NCBI GenBank assembly: GCA_964580215.1
Contig: CAZOJT010000046.1
Coordinates: 1-22,777, forward strand
Direction of reading: 5' to 3'
From: SM23-73-3 sp964580215
GTDB lineage: Bacteria > Zixibacteria > MSB-5A5 > SM1-73
Length of the DNA: 22,777 bases
Within the stretch, counting starts at the first letter, position 1. Every line of letters starts with the position of its first letter. Positions 15,143 to 22,620 of the stretch are shown piece after piece. The position numbers and the translations under genes are program-made. The notes beneath the pieces were generated by a model. That model had not been told where the DNA came from. It ran no database searches and saw nothing but the letters and a program-made list of their open reading frames with translations.

Positions 15143-16390
15143 ATGAAAAAATTAAGAAAGCCGGTATATGCCTGCGCTGGTTACAACACCGTTTCCTTCG
15201 GCTCGGGAAGGATAGAATTTCATCCCAAGAAACCTCGACCCGGTTTGGAGGAATACATATCCGAGGCAGGAAAAGGGGTAATCGCCCAGATCAATGACGT
15301 CAATAATATCGACGAAGGAGTCATCGGTAACTTTATGGCGGCCAGATTTAACCGACAGGGCAATATACCAGGATTTATTCCCTTCATCGATCCTGCATTG
15401 GAGTATAAACCTTGCACCAGAACAGAAGGCGCCTGTGGGTCTGGTGGCTTGGCTCTGTTCACCGCGATCAAAAGCGTTTGCGCTGATTTTTCCGATGTGG
15501 TCTTGACCATGGGAGTGGAAGTGCAGAATACGGTCAAAGCCATTTATGGTGCGGATATTTTAGCTGGAGCCGGACACTATAGGTCCCAGCGCAAAAACGG
15601 TGATGCCTATTTTTTCCCGGGTCAATTTTCAGACAGAGCTGGAGTCTGTTATGAGAAATTCGGTTATGATTACATGAGGAAGGGGATGGCACACTGGTAT
15701 GCCAGAGCTATTATCAACGCGCGAAAGAACCCCAAAGCTCAGGAATATCATAACACCATAGAGGATCTGGTGGCGGCTGGCATGACCCCTCCCAATCCTA
15801 AAGTATTCTGCGAACACATAAACGTGTATGATTGCTCCAAGGTTTCTGATGGTTGCTCTGCCTTAATTTTTGCTTCGGAGGAGGGTTTGGATAAGATAGG
15901 CATTGATAAAAAGGATGCAGTGGAGGTGATAGGATTCGGACAATCCCAGGCGGATGTGACCAAATTGCCAGAAGATGAGACCAAGCTTACCACCACCCGG
16001 AAGTCGGTGGAGAAAGCATACGAGATGAGTGGACTGGGAATTAAAGATATCGGTGTGCTGGAAGTTCATGACTGCTTCAGCATTGGCGGACTCCTTCACA
16101 TGGAAGCTACCGGTGCGGTTGGATATGGAGAAGCTGCCGCATTTGTGGCAGAAGGAAAAACAGCTATAGATGGAGAGATGCCAACAAATCCTACTGGTGG
16201 ACTGATCGGCTTCGGTCACTACACTGGAGGAACCGGGGTCAGGCAGGCGGTGGACGTGTTGCATCAGCTCACCGGTAAAGCGGGCGACTGCCAGGTAAAT
16301 ATCAAATCTGACCGACCCTACGGGATGTTGATCAGCATGGGCGGCAATGACCGAACCGTAACCTGCATGATATTCAGAAGGGCCGCATAA
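15143..16390 (+). CDS. SCP2-type thiolase family protein (acetyl-CoA acyltransferase)
   Basis: A 415-residue thiolase. The acyl-accepting Cys is C98 (TEGACGSGG). The second half has HDCF at 309-312, NPTGG at 349-353 and GHYTGGTG at 358-365. The classical C-terminal catalytic Cys is absent (ISMGG at 397-401), as in SCP2-type thiolases, where the Cys of HDCF (C311) is thought to take its place. The expected reaction is cleavage or condensation between 3-ketoacyl-CoA and acetyl-CoA plus acyl-CoA. The strong AGGAGGT at 15131-15137 is six bases before the ATG. It follows hbd across a tandem repeat and probably acts with it on the same intermediates. Chain-length preference cannot be read from the sequence. 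Confidence 0.85.
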   Translation: MKKLRKPVYACAGYNTVSFGSGRIEFHPKKPRPGLEEYISEAGKGVIAQINDVNNIDEGVIGNFMAARFNRQGNIPGFIPFIDPALEYKPCTRTEGACGSGGLALFTAIKSVCADFSDVVLTMGVEVQNTVKAIYGADILAGAGHYRSQRKNGDAYFFPGQFSDRAGVCYEKFGYDYMRKGMAHWYARAIINARKNPKAQEYHNTIEDLVAAGMTPPNPKVFCEHINVYDCSKVSDGCSALIFASEEGLDKIGIDKKDAVEVIGFGQSQADVTKLPEDETKLTTTRKSVEKAYEMSGLGIKDIGVLEVHDCFSIGGLLHMEATGAVGYGEAAAFVAEGKTAIDGEMPTNPTGGLIGFGHYTGGTGVRQAVDVLHQLTGKAGDCQVNIKSDRPYGMLISMGGNDRTVTCMIFRRAA

Positions 16391-16404
16391 AAAATGACAT
16401 ACTC

Positions 16405-16478
16405 GCATCAGGGTGGATGTTATCATCCACCCTGATGCCGTGGGATGACGGAGACACGTCTGGGATAACATCCCACGG
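16405..16478. repeat. Two adjacent strong hairpins after the thiolase gene
   Basis: A perfect 15-bp stem, GCATCAGGGTGGATG (16405-16419) with its complement at 16424-16438 and a TTAT loop, runs directly into a second stem, CCGTGGGAT (16438-16446) with ATCCCACGG (16470-16478). The loop of the second carries GACGGAGACACGTCTGGGAT, a block also found at 20216-20232 and, inverted, at 8018-8040. No T-run follows, so this is a repeat element rather than a classical terminator, though it may stabilise or end the transcript. Confidence 0.7.
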
Positions 16479-16560
16479 AGATCAATACTTAGTTTTTGGC
16501 TTTTTAGAGAGGGTCTAACCGGTCACAAATGGTGGTGAAAGGCGAAAAATTAAGGCATAG

Positions 16561-16596
16561 GTCCGAAATGTCCCGCCAGAGGTGGGACTTTCGGAC
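16561..16596. repeat. GTCCGAAA inverted repeat
   Basis: GTCCGAAATGTCCC (16561-16574) pairs with GGGACTTTCGGAC (16584-16596) with one bulged base. It lies in the 292-base gap before the first acyl-CoA dehydrogenase gene, downstream of the double hairpin. No gene is seen in this gap. Confidence 0.55.
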
Positions 16597-16682
16597 AAAA
16601 CCAAACGTGTCGAATAGGTCTTCGACCATATTCGACCTACATGAGTTGTTGGTGAGGCACAACAAAAAGTAAGGAGCGACTT

Positions 16683-17825
16683 ATGGATTTTGATCTTACT
16701 GAAGAACAGAGAATGGTGAAGGAGGCGGCAGCCGATTTCGCCAAAAATACCCTTTTGCCCCGAGCCGAGGAATTTGACGAAAAAGAGGAAATCCCAAAGG
16801 AGGTTTATCAAGAGCTTGCCGGTTTGGGTTATATGGGGATAATGCTTCCAGAGGAATTTGGCGGGTCCAATTTTGATTTCATTAGCTATATTTTGATAAT
16901 GGAGGAATTTGCTAAAGCGTGTGCAGGTTTACAGATTGCGCTTTCTGTGCATAATTCCCTGGTCTGCGAAGCCATCCTGAAATTCGGGACACCAGACCAG
17001 AAGAAAAAATATCTCCCTTCTTTAGCTCGTGGAGAGAAAATCGGAGCATATTCCTTGACCGAGCCTGGATCAGGCACCGATGCGGGAAGTCTCAGAGCCA
17101 GTGCCGTGTCAAAAGATGATTTCTATTTGCTCAATGGCACCAAGACGTTCGTTACCAATGGTGGGATCGCCGACCTTTTTGTGGTCTTCGTCTCGACCAA
17201 GCCAGAGCTTAAGTCCAAAGGGATTTCCTGCCTTTTGGTGGAGAAAGGAAATGAAGGGTTTTCCATCGGAGCAAAAGAAAAGAAAATGGGGATAAGGGGC
17301 TCGGATACCCGGGAGCTCTCCTTCTCGGATTGTAAGATTCCAAAGGAAAATCTCTTAGGGAAAGAAAATGGGGGATTTAAGATCGCCCTTATCCTTTTGG
17401 ATCCCAGCAGAATCACAGTGGGAGCACAATCCATTGGAATTGCTCAAGCGGCTTTTGATGAGGCTCTGAAATACTCCAAGGAGAGGGTTCAATTTGGACA
17501 GCTTATCTGCAATTTTCAAGCCATCGCCTTCAAGTTAGCAGACATGACCACCCAGATAGATGCAGCCAGGCTTTTGATCTATCGCGCCGCTTATATACAG
17601 AACAAAGGGATAAGATGTAGCCGGGAAGCCGCCATGGCTAAACTTTTTGCCTCTGAGGTAGCAAACCGGGTGGTCAATGAGGCAGTGCAGATTCACGGTG
17701 GATACGGCTATATGAAAGAGTATGCAGTGGAGAGGTATTTCAGAGATGCACGGGTGACAGAAATTTATGAGGGAACTTCTGAAGCCCAGAGAATTGTCAT
17801 CTCCCGAGATCTATTAAAGGAATAA
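16683..17825 (+). CDS. Acyl-CoA dehydrogenase (first paralogue)
   Basis: A 380-residue flavoenzyme introducing the trans-2,3 double bond into acyl-CoA (or the reverse, with ETF as electron partner). It has the family signatures YSLTEPGSGTDAG (residues 121-133), TKTFVTNG, and a C-terminal EIYEGTSEAQR in which E363 fits the catalytic-base position used by short- and branched-chain enzymes. The HGGYGY segment lies at about 339-344. AAGGAG (16671-16676) is six bases before the ATG. The substrate is not determined by sequence, but length and Glu position suit butyryl-CoA, isovaleryl-CoA or 2-methyl-branched acyl-CoA. No etfAB is seen in the window. Confidence 0.88.
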   Translation: MDFDLTEEQRMVKEAAADFAKNTLLPRAEEFDEKEEIPKEVYQELAGLGYMGIMLPEEFGGSNFDFISYILIMEEFAKACAGLQIALSVHNSLVCEAILKFGTPDQKKKYLPSLARGEKIGAYSLTEPGSGTDAGSLRASAVSKDDFYLLNGTKTFVTNGGIADLFVVFVSTKPELKSKGISCLLVEKGNEGFSIGAKEKKMGIRGSDTRELSFSDCKIPKENLLGKENGGFKIALILLDPSRITVGAQSIGIAQAAFDEALKYSKERVQFGQLICNFQAIAFKLADMTTQIDAARLLIYRAAYIQNKGIRCSREAAMAKLFASEVANRVVNEAVQIHGGYGYMKEYAVERYFRDARVTEIYEGTSEAQRIVISRDLLKE

Positions 17826-17842
17826 CTGTTCCCTAACATAAT

Positions 17843-17922
17843 CCCCTCACCTTGGTCCTCTCCCCAAGGGGGAGAGGAGGCCTATCCCCTCTCTCCGTGG
17901 GGGAGAGGGCTAGGGTGAGGGG
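17843..17922. repeat. CCCCTCACC / GGTGAGGGG palindromic repeat
   Basis: Outer arms CCCCTCACC (17843-17851) and GGTGAGGGG (17914-17922) enclose a perfect 9-bp hairpin, CCTCTCCCC (17857-17865) with GGGGAGAGG (17869-17877), and a further CCCTCTC...GAGAGGG pairing. Sequences of this type are common dispersed repeats in many bacterial genomes. It occupies the gap between the two acyl-CoA dehydrogenase genes. Confidence 0.7.
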
Positions 17923-17981
17923 GAAACCTTTGAGTTCTTGGTCTTTTAGGCACAAAACAAATTTTGGATCAGGAGAGCCAG

Positions 17982-19115
17982 ATGAGAATTTCTAAAGAAC
18001 ACGAAGAATTTCGCAAAAGAGTGCGGGAATTTGCTGAAAAAGAGCTCGAGCCTAAAGCTAAGGAGTTGGATGAGATTGGGGAGTTTTCTTTTGATAACAT
18101 AAAAAAATTAGGGGAGATGGGGATTTTGGGAATGGTGGTTCCCAAAGAATATGGTGGATCAGGCTACGATACCTTAAGCTACACCATTGCCGTGGAGGAA
18201 ATCTCCAGGGTCTGCGGTTCCACCGGCATAACCGTTGCGGCTCACGACTCCTTAGGATTATACCCCATCTTTCTTTTCGGGAATGAAGAGCAGAAAAGGA
18301 AATATATACCAGATTTGGCTTCTGGGAAAAAACTGGGATCGTTTGGCTTAACCGAGCCCGATGCAGGTTCGGATGCGGCTGGCACCAAGACCACTGCAGT
18401 GCTTGATGGTGACCATTATGTGATCAACGGGACCAAGACTTTCATCACCAACGCCAGCGTGGGAGAAACTTTTGTATTCATCGCGGTAACCGACAAGACC
18501 AAAAGATACAAGGGAATAAGCTCCTTCATCGTGGAGAAGGGAATGAAAGGCTTCTCTATCGGAAAAAAAGAGAACAAGATGGGCTTGAGGGGTTCTGACA
18601 CCGCCACCCTTATCTTTGAAGATTTAAGGCTTCCCAAAGAAAATCTTTTGGGAAAAGAAGGGGAGGGATTCAAACAGTTCATGATAACACTGGATGGCGG
18701 AAGGATCAGCATCGGCGCTATGGCTTTGGGAATAGCACAGGGAGCATTTGACAAAGCTTTGAAGTATGCCAAAGAGAGAGAACAATTCGGGAAGCCCATC
18801 GGAAATTTTCAGGCCATTCAATGGAAGTTAGCTGACATGGCCACACAGCTTGAGGGGGCAAGACATCTACTTTATCATGCCTCTGAACTGAAGGATAAGG
18901 GAGAGAGGTTCATCAAAGAGTCTGCCATGGCGAAACTCTATGCTTCAGAGGTCGGTCGGTTTGTAACCTATCAGGCTATCCAGATCTTCGGTGGCTACGG
19001 GTACATGTCTGAGTATCCGGTAGAAAGATACTTTAGGGATATGAAGCTTTGTGAAATCGGAGAAGGAACCTCAGAAATTCAGAGGTTGGTAATTGCTCGG
19101 GAGCTTTTGAGATAA
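17982..19115 (+). CDS. Acyl-CoA dehydrogenase (second paralogue)
   Basis: A 377-residue enzyme from ATG 17982, chosen because AGGAG (17971-17975) sits six bases upstream; a TTG-initiated frame at 17964 would add six residues and overlap that site. Signatures are FGLTEPDAGSDAAGTKT, GTKTFITNA and FGGYGYMSEYPVERYFRD. The probable catalytic Glu is in CEIGEGTSEIQR (E361), where the usual Tyr before it is Gly. It is clearly paralogous to the first dehydrogenase but not a recent duplicate, so a different acyl chain is likely (for example butyryl versus isovaleryl or isobutyryl). Its last four codons are duplicated downstream. Confidence 0.88.
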   Translation: MRISKEHEEFRKRVREFAEKELEPKAKELDEIGEFSFDNIKKLGEMGILGMVVPKEYGGSGYDTLSYTIAVEEISRVCGSTGITVAAHDSLGLYPIFLFGNEEQKRKYIPDLASGKKLGSFGLTEPDAGSDAAGTKTTAVLDGDHYVINGTKTFITNASVGETFVFIAVTDKTKRYKGISSFIVEKGMKGFSIGKKENKMGLRGSDTATLIFEDLRLPKENLLGKEGEGFKQFMITLDGGRISIGAMALGIAQGAFDKALKYAKEREQFGKPIGNFQAIQWKLADMATQLEGARHLLYHASELKDKGERFIKESAMAKLYASEVGRFVTYQAIQIFGGYGYMSEYPVERYFRDMKLCEIGEGTSEIQRLVIARELLR

Positions 19116-19347
19116 GGTTTCTATTCCAGAACCTAACTTATGGTTATCAACTAATTATGGTGACAATCTGACATGACGTAATAGTTATGTAGGTCAACCA
19201 TGCCCGAAGGGCTGGTTGATCCATATGGATCAACCAGGCTACGCCATGCTTGACCTACAAAACTACAAAACTTTTGAGATAAGGTTTTTATTCCAGAACC
19301 TAACATAGGTTAGTATTCCAGAACCTAACTTAAGTTAGGTTCTGGAA
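19104..19347. repeat. 34-base direct repeat spanning the acd2 stop, and a 32-base perfect palindrome
   Basis: Bases 19104-19137, which include the last three sense codons and stop of the second acyl-CoA dehydrogenase, recur at 19271-19304 with one mismatch. A third partial copy (TATTCCAGAACCTAAC, 19314-19329) forms the left half of a perfect palindrome at 19316-19347 (centre AACTTAAGTT). Between the copies lies repeat A. The gap (278 bases) contains no gene. A T-run 12 bases past the palindrome is too distant for a standard terminator. Confidence 0.75.
19189..19258. repeat. Dispersed repeat A, right copy (70-base palindrome)
   Basis: The ends GTAGGTCAA (19189-19197) and TTGACCTAC (19250-19258) are inverted repeats. 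Inside is a perfect 26-base palindrome (19212-19237, centre CCATATGG). The right end with its flank (ATGCTTGACCTACAAAACT) matches 415-433 with one mismatch. It is flanked by the 34-base direct repeats of the acd2 3' end. Confidence 0.7.
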
Positions 19348-19393
19348 AGCTTAAAGAATTTTTTATATACAGATCAACCACAAAGGAGGAGGC

Positions 19394-20164
19394 ATGGAAT
19401 TTAAGAATATCATCGTAGAGATCAATGAAAAGGTGGGTGTCGTCAAGATGAATCGCCCCGATGCTCTGAATGCTCTTAATACCGAGACCCTGTGGGAGCT
19501 TTCTAAGGCTATTTCGCATTTAAGTGAATCTAATGGTGTACGGGTGATCGTTATCACCGGTGAGGGGAAGGCTTTCGTGGCAGGAGCGGACATAGCCGAG
19601 ATGAAGGATATGTCCGGGGATCAAGCCAGAGAGTTTTCCAAATCAGGGCAAAAGGTTTTTGATCTTATCGCCAGAACAGAGAAGCCGGTCATTGCTGCCG
19701 TCAATGGTTTCGCTCTGGGCGGTGGGTGTGAGTTGGTACTTGCCTGCGACATTCGCATTGCTTCAGAAAAGGCAAAGTTAGGTCAGCCGGAGGTTAATTT
19801 AGGAGTCATTCCCGGTTTTGCCGGCACCCAGAGACTCTCCCGGTTAGTGGGCGTGGCAAAAGCAAAGGAGATGATCCTCACCGGCGATATGGTCGATGCC
19901 CAAACGGCTCTTTCTATAGGCCTGGTCAACCAGGTGGTCCCGGCAGATCAGCTTATGGATGTATGCATGGAGTTGGCAAACAAGATCGCCTCTAAAGGAC
20001 CGGTTGCCGTAAAATTGGCAAAAAGGGTGATCAACGAGGGGATTGAGGCACGCCTTGATGAAGGCAGCGCTTACGAGACCCGCGACTTTGCCGAATGTTT
20101 TGCCACAGGCGAAGCTAAAGAGGGGATGTCCGCATTCTTGGAGAAACGAAAACCGAATTGGTAA
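19394..20164 (+). CDS. Enoyl-CoA hydratase (crotonase family)
   Basis: A 256-residue enoyl-CoA hydratase of normal family length, adding water to trans-2-enoyl-CoA to give 3-hydroxyacyl-CoA. Crotonase motifs are present: the first oxyanion-hole block AFVAGADIAEM (residues 57-67), the second ALGGGCELVLACD (about 103-115), and catalytic Glu candidates at about 113 (GGGCEL) and 133 (GQPEVNLGVIPG). Both acidic positions required for hydration are filled, which favours hydratase over isomerase or hydrolase. The ATG follows AAAGGAGG (19382-19389). It joins the hbd and dehydrogenase genes into a near-complete beta-oxidation or butyrate set. Confidence 0.9.
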   Translation: MEFKNIIVEINEKVGVVKMNRPDALNALNTETLWELSKAISHLSESNGVRVIVITGEGKAFVAGADIAEMKDMSGDQAREFSKSGQKVFDLIARTEKPVIAAVNGFALGGGCELVLACDIRIASEKAKLGQPEVNLGVIPGFAGTQRLSRLVGVAKAKEMILTGDMVDAQTALSIGLVNQVVPADQLMDVCMELANKIASKGPVAVKLAKRVINEGIEARLDEGSAYETRDFAECFATGEAKEGMSAFLEKRKPNW

Positions 20165-20168
20165 ACGC

Positions 20169-20384
20169 TTTGGAGTGCCAAGCTTTAGGACTTATTGAAA
20201 AAGCTACACTTCGGGGCGGGATGACGGAGACCCGTCTGGGAATTCCCGCCCCCCTATGGAAGGCAATTACTTATCATCCATAGGGCAGGGCATTTAGCCC
20301 TGCCAAAGGGGTTTTTCAACAGCCCCTTCAGCTTGGCCCCAAACAGAATCGTTTTAAGGTCCCGCTAAAGCGGGACACTCCAAA
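20169..20384. repeat. Composite repeat with inverted ends, containing repeat B right copy
   Basis: Outer inverted ends TTTGGAGTG (20169-20177) and CACTCCAAA (20376-20384) enclose an inner block with TTGAAAAA (20195-20202) and TTTTTCAA (20312-20319) ends. The inner block matches 434-564 on the minus strand: TTGAAAAAGC, GGGCGGGAT, AATTCCCGCCCC, and a terminal hairpin GGCAGGGC/GCCCTGCC (20284-20291, 20297-20304). A further hairpin, GTCCCGCT/AGCGGGAC, lies at 20359-20376. The nested layout looks like one small element inserted in another. It fills the gap before the dehydrogenase gene; no gene is seen. Confidence 0.7.
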
Positions 20385-20411
20385 TCTGTTTAATCTGTTG
20401 GGAGATTATAC

Positions 20412-21476
20412 TTGGAAATATTCAAATCGTTAGCTCATGATGAACATGAACAGGTGGCTTTCTGGTCAGACAGGGTTGCTGGCATGAGATCCATCATCGC
20501 CATCCACGATACCACTCTGGGTCCTGCTATCGGTGGGGTGAGAATGCACCCCTACAAATCAGAAGAGGAGGCGCTCAAGGATGTGCTTTTGCTTTCCAAA
20601 AGCATGACCTACAAGGCGGCCGCAGCCGGTATCAATTTGGGTGGAGGACAAGGGGTGATCATCGGGGACCCGCTTAAAGACAAAAATGAGTTGATATTAA
20701 GATCATTCGGACGATTTGTGGAAAGCCTGAACGGGAGATATGTCACCGCGGAGGACGTGGGAACCACAGTAGAAGACATGGAGATTGTCAGATACGAAAC
20801 CAAATATGTTACCGGGCTTTCTCGTGCAATAGGCGGAGGGGGAGATCCGGGTCCGGTTACTGCCATCGGACTGGAAAGTGGTCTTCTGGCTTGCGCGGAG
20901 AAGGTGTTCGGGAAAAAATCTCTGCAAGGACTAAAAGTTGCCATACAGGGGTTGGGCAACGTGGGGTTCAACTTAGCCCAGCTACTTTTTGAAAGAAAAT
21001 GTAAGTTGCTGGTGGCTGATGTGGATCAGAATAAGGTTAATCTGGCAAAAGAGAAATTTAGGGCAGAGAAGGTTTCCCCGGATGAAATATACGATGTGGA
21101 AGCAGATATCTTTTCCCCCAACTCCCTGGGAGGCGTGATCAATGATCGCACCATCGGGAAATTGAAAGTTAAAATAGTGGCAGGCGCGGCTAATAATCAA
21201 CTGGAGGAGGACCGACACGGAGATATTCTTCATCAGAAAAAGATTCTTTATGCGCCCGATTTCGTGATCGGTGCAGGTGGACTAATCAACGTGGTGAATG
21301 AGCTGGAGGGCTATCACCAAGAAAGGGCTATAAAACAGGCAAGCGGAATATACGAGATATTATCCAGAGTGTTAGAGAAATCGGAAAAGGAGAATATACC
21401 CACTCACAAAGCCGCCACTCTTCTGGCTGAAGAGAGAATCAATCAGGTGAAGAGGCTCAAACAAAGGCACAAGTGA
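20412..21476 (+). CDS. Leucine dehydrogenase family protein with Gln at the catalytic Lys position
   Basis: A 354-residue Glu/Leu/Phe/Val-dehydrogenase-family protein, expected to deaminate branched-chain amino acids to 2-oxo acids with NAD. The TTG start at 20412 (GGGAG upstream) gives the MEIF N-terminus typical of Bacillus leucine dehydrogenases and keeps their numbering: K68 (MTYK), D115 (TAEDVG), Rossmann GLGNVG at 180-185, D203 and AANNQL at 259-264. Pocket positions remain aliphatic (I40, A113, L291, V294). The striking exception is position 80: NLGGGQ instead of NLGGGK, the lysine considered catalytic. Either activity is altered or another residue substitutes. It is 70 bases upstream of butyrate kinase, a pairing seen in branched-chain amino-acid degradation operons. 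Confidence 0.85.
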   Translation: MEIFKSLAHDEHEQVAFWSDRVAGMRSIIAIHDTTLGPAIGGVRMHPYKSEEEALKDVLLLSKSMTYKAAAAGINLGGGQGVIIGDPLKDKNELILRSFGRFVESLNGRYVTAEDVGTTVEDMEIVRYETKYVTGLSRAIGGGGDPGPVTAIGLESGLLACAEKVFGKKSLQGLKVAIQGLGNVGFNLAQLLFERKCKLLVADVDQNKVNLAKEKFRAEKVSPDEIYDVEADIFSPNSLGGVINDRTIGKLKVKIVAGAANNQLEEDRHGDILHQKKILYAPDFVIGAGGLINVVNELEGYHQERAIKQASGIYEILSRVLEKSEKENIPTHKAATLLAEERINQVKRLKQRHK

Positions 21477-21478
21477 GA

Positions 21479-21537
21479 GGCAGTTAGCAGTAGGCAGTTA
21501 GCAGTAGGCAGTTAACAGTAGACAGTAAACAGTAAAC
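21479..21537. repeat. Heptamer/14-mer tandem repeat before buk
   Basis: Successive 7-base units of GGCAGTT, AGCAGTA, GGCAGTT, AGCAGTA, GGCAGTT, AACAGTA, GACAGTA and AACAGTA fill almost the entire gap between the dehydrogenase stop and the kinase start. They end only about 10 bases before the ATG. Copy number could vary by slippage and change spacing or leader structure. Confidence 0.75.
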
Positions 21538-21546
21538 CCCCAAAGG

Positions 21547-22620
21547 ATGACAAATCAATACAAGATATTGAGCATAAATCCGGGCGCTACCTCAACCAGG
21601 GTGGCGCTGTATCTGAACGAGACGCCTCTGAGAGTGGAGGTTATCAGACATTCCCCCGAGGATATCTCTTCATTCAAAAGCACCTTAGATCAATTAAACT
21701 ACAGAAAAGAGTTGGTTTTGAAGTTTCTTGAGGGAAATAAAGTCAAAGTGACTGAGCTTTCCGCAGTGGTAGGGAGAGGTGGTCCCTTCAAGCCTTTGGA
21801 AAGTGGCACTTACCGGGTCAACGAAAAGATGCTGTCTGACATCAAAGTCGGCAACGTTCAGGCAGATCATCCATCCAATTTAGGCGCGTTAATTGCCCAT
21901 GAGATGGTAAGGGGCACAAACGTCCCGGCGTTCATCGTGGACCCGGTCTCAGTGGATGAATTCATCCCCCAAGCTCGCATATCTGGATTGCCTCAGATAA
22001 AGCGAAAAAGCCTTTCCCATGCTCTTAATATGAAAATGGTGGCAAGAAAAGCGGCTAAAAGCTTGGGAAAGAAGTATGAGGAGTTAAATCTGGTCATCGT
22101 GCATCTGGGTTCCGGGATAAGCGTTAGCTCTCATCTTAAGGGAAGGATGATTGATGTCAATAATGCCAACGATATGGGTCCCTTTTCGCCCCAGAGGACT
22201 GGTGCTTTGCCGGTTACCGGACTGGCTAAACTCTGTTTTTCTGAAAAATATACCCAGAAGGAGATGATAGAGCTTCTCACCAAAAAGGGAGGGCTTTTGG
22301 CTCATCTGGGAACTGACAATGTGGAGGAAGTGGAGAAGAAAATAGATGAAGGTGATCAGAAAGCGAAACTGGTCTATGATGCCATGGTCTATCAAATCGC
22401 CAAGGAGATTGGCGCCATGGCAACCACCTTGGATGGCAATGTGGATGCTATTGTTCTAACCGGAGGAATCGCCAATTCCAAAAATTTGACCAATACGATC
22501 ACGCAAAAAGTTAAATCCATTGCGCCAATTTTAGTGTTTCCTGGTGAGGACGAGATGGAAGCTTTAACCCTGGGCGCACTCCGGGTGATTTCAGGAGAGG
22601 AAAAGGCTAAAGAATATTAA
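21547..22620 (+). CDS. buk: Butyrate kinase (branched-chain acyl kinase)
   Basis: A 357-residue member of the acetokinase/butyrate kinase family, making ATP from butyryl- or isobutyryl-phosphate (or the reverse). It has the N-terminal phosphate motif LSINPGATSTRVAL (residues 8-21), the VVGRGGPFKPLESGTY block (74-89), HLGSGISV (about 190-197), DVNNANDMGPFSPQRTG and a C-terminal VLTGGIA. Length matches butyrate kinase rather than acetate kinase (about 400). The start is ATG, with AAAGG directly abutting it, so translation initiation is not by a normally spaced site; coupling from the upstream gene is possible. No phosphotransbutyrylase is visible; it could lie to the right. The last 157 bases of the window hold no recognisable gene. 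Confidence 0.88.
   Translation: MTNQYKILSINPGATSTRVALYLNETPLRVEVIRHSPEDISSFKSTLDQLNYRKELVLKFLEGNKVKVTELSAVVGRGGPFKPLESGTYRVNEKMLSDIKVGNVQADHPSNLGALIAHEMVRGTNVPAFIVDPVSVDEFIPQARISGLPQIKRKSLSHALNMKMVARKAAKSLGKKYEELNLVIVHLGSGISVSSHLKGRMIDVNNANDMGPFSPQRTGALPVTGLAKLCFSEKYTQKEMIELLTKKGGLLAHLGTDNVEEVEKKIDEGDQKAKLVYDAMVYQIAKEIGAMATTLDGNVDAIVLTGGIANSKNLTNTITQKVKSIAPILVFPGEDEMEALTLGALRVISGEEKAKEY

Noticed and set aside
17964..17981. TTG start for the second acyl-CoA dehydrogenase
   Set aside because: The AGGAG site lies inside this extension and is ideally spaced for the ATG at 17982.
19316..19364. Rho-independent terminator after acd2
   Set aside because: The palindrome is perfect but AT-rich in its centre and the T-run begins 12 bases away; it lies just before the hydratase ribosome binding site, so termination there is unproven.
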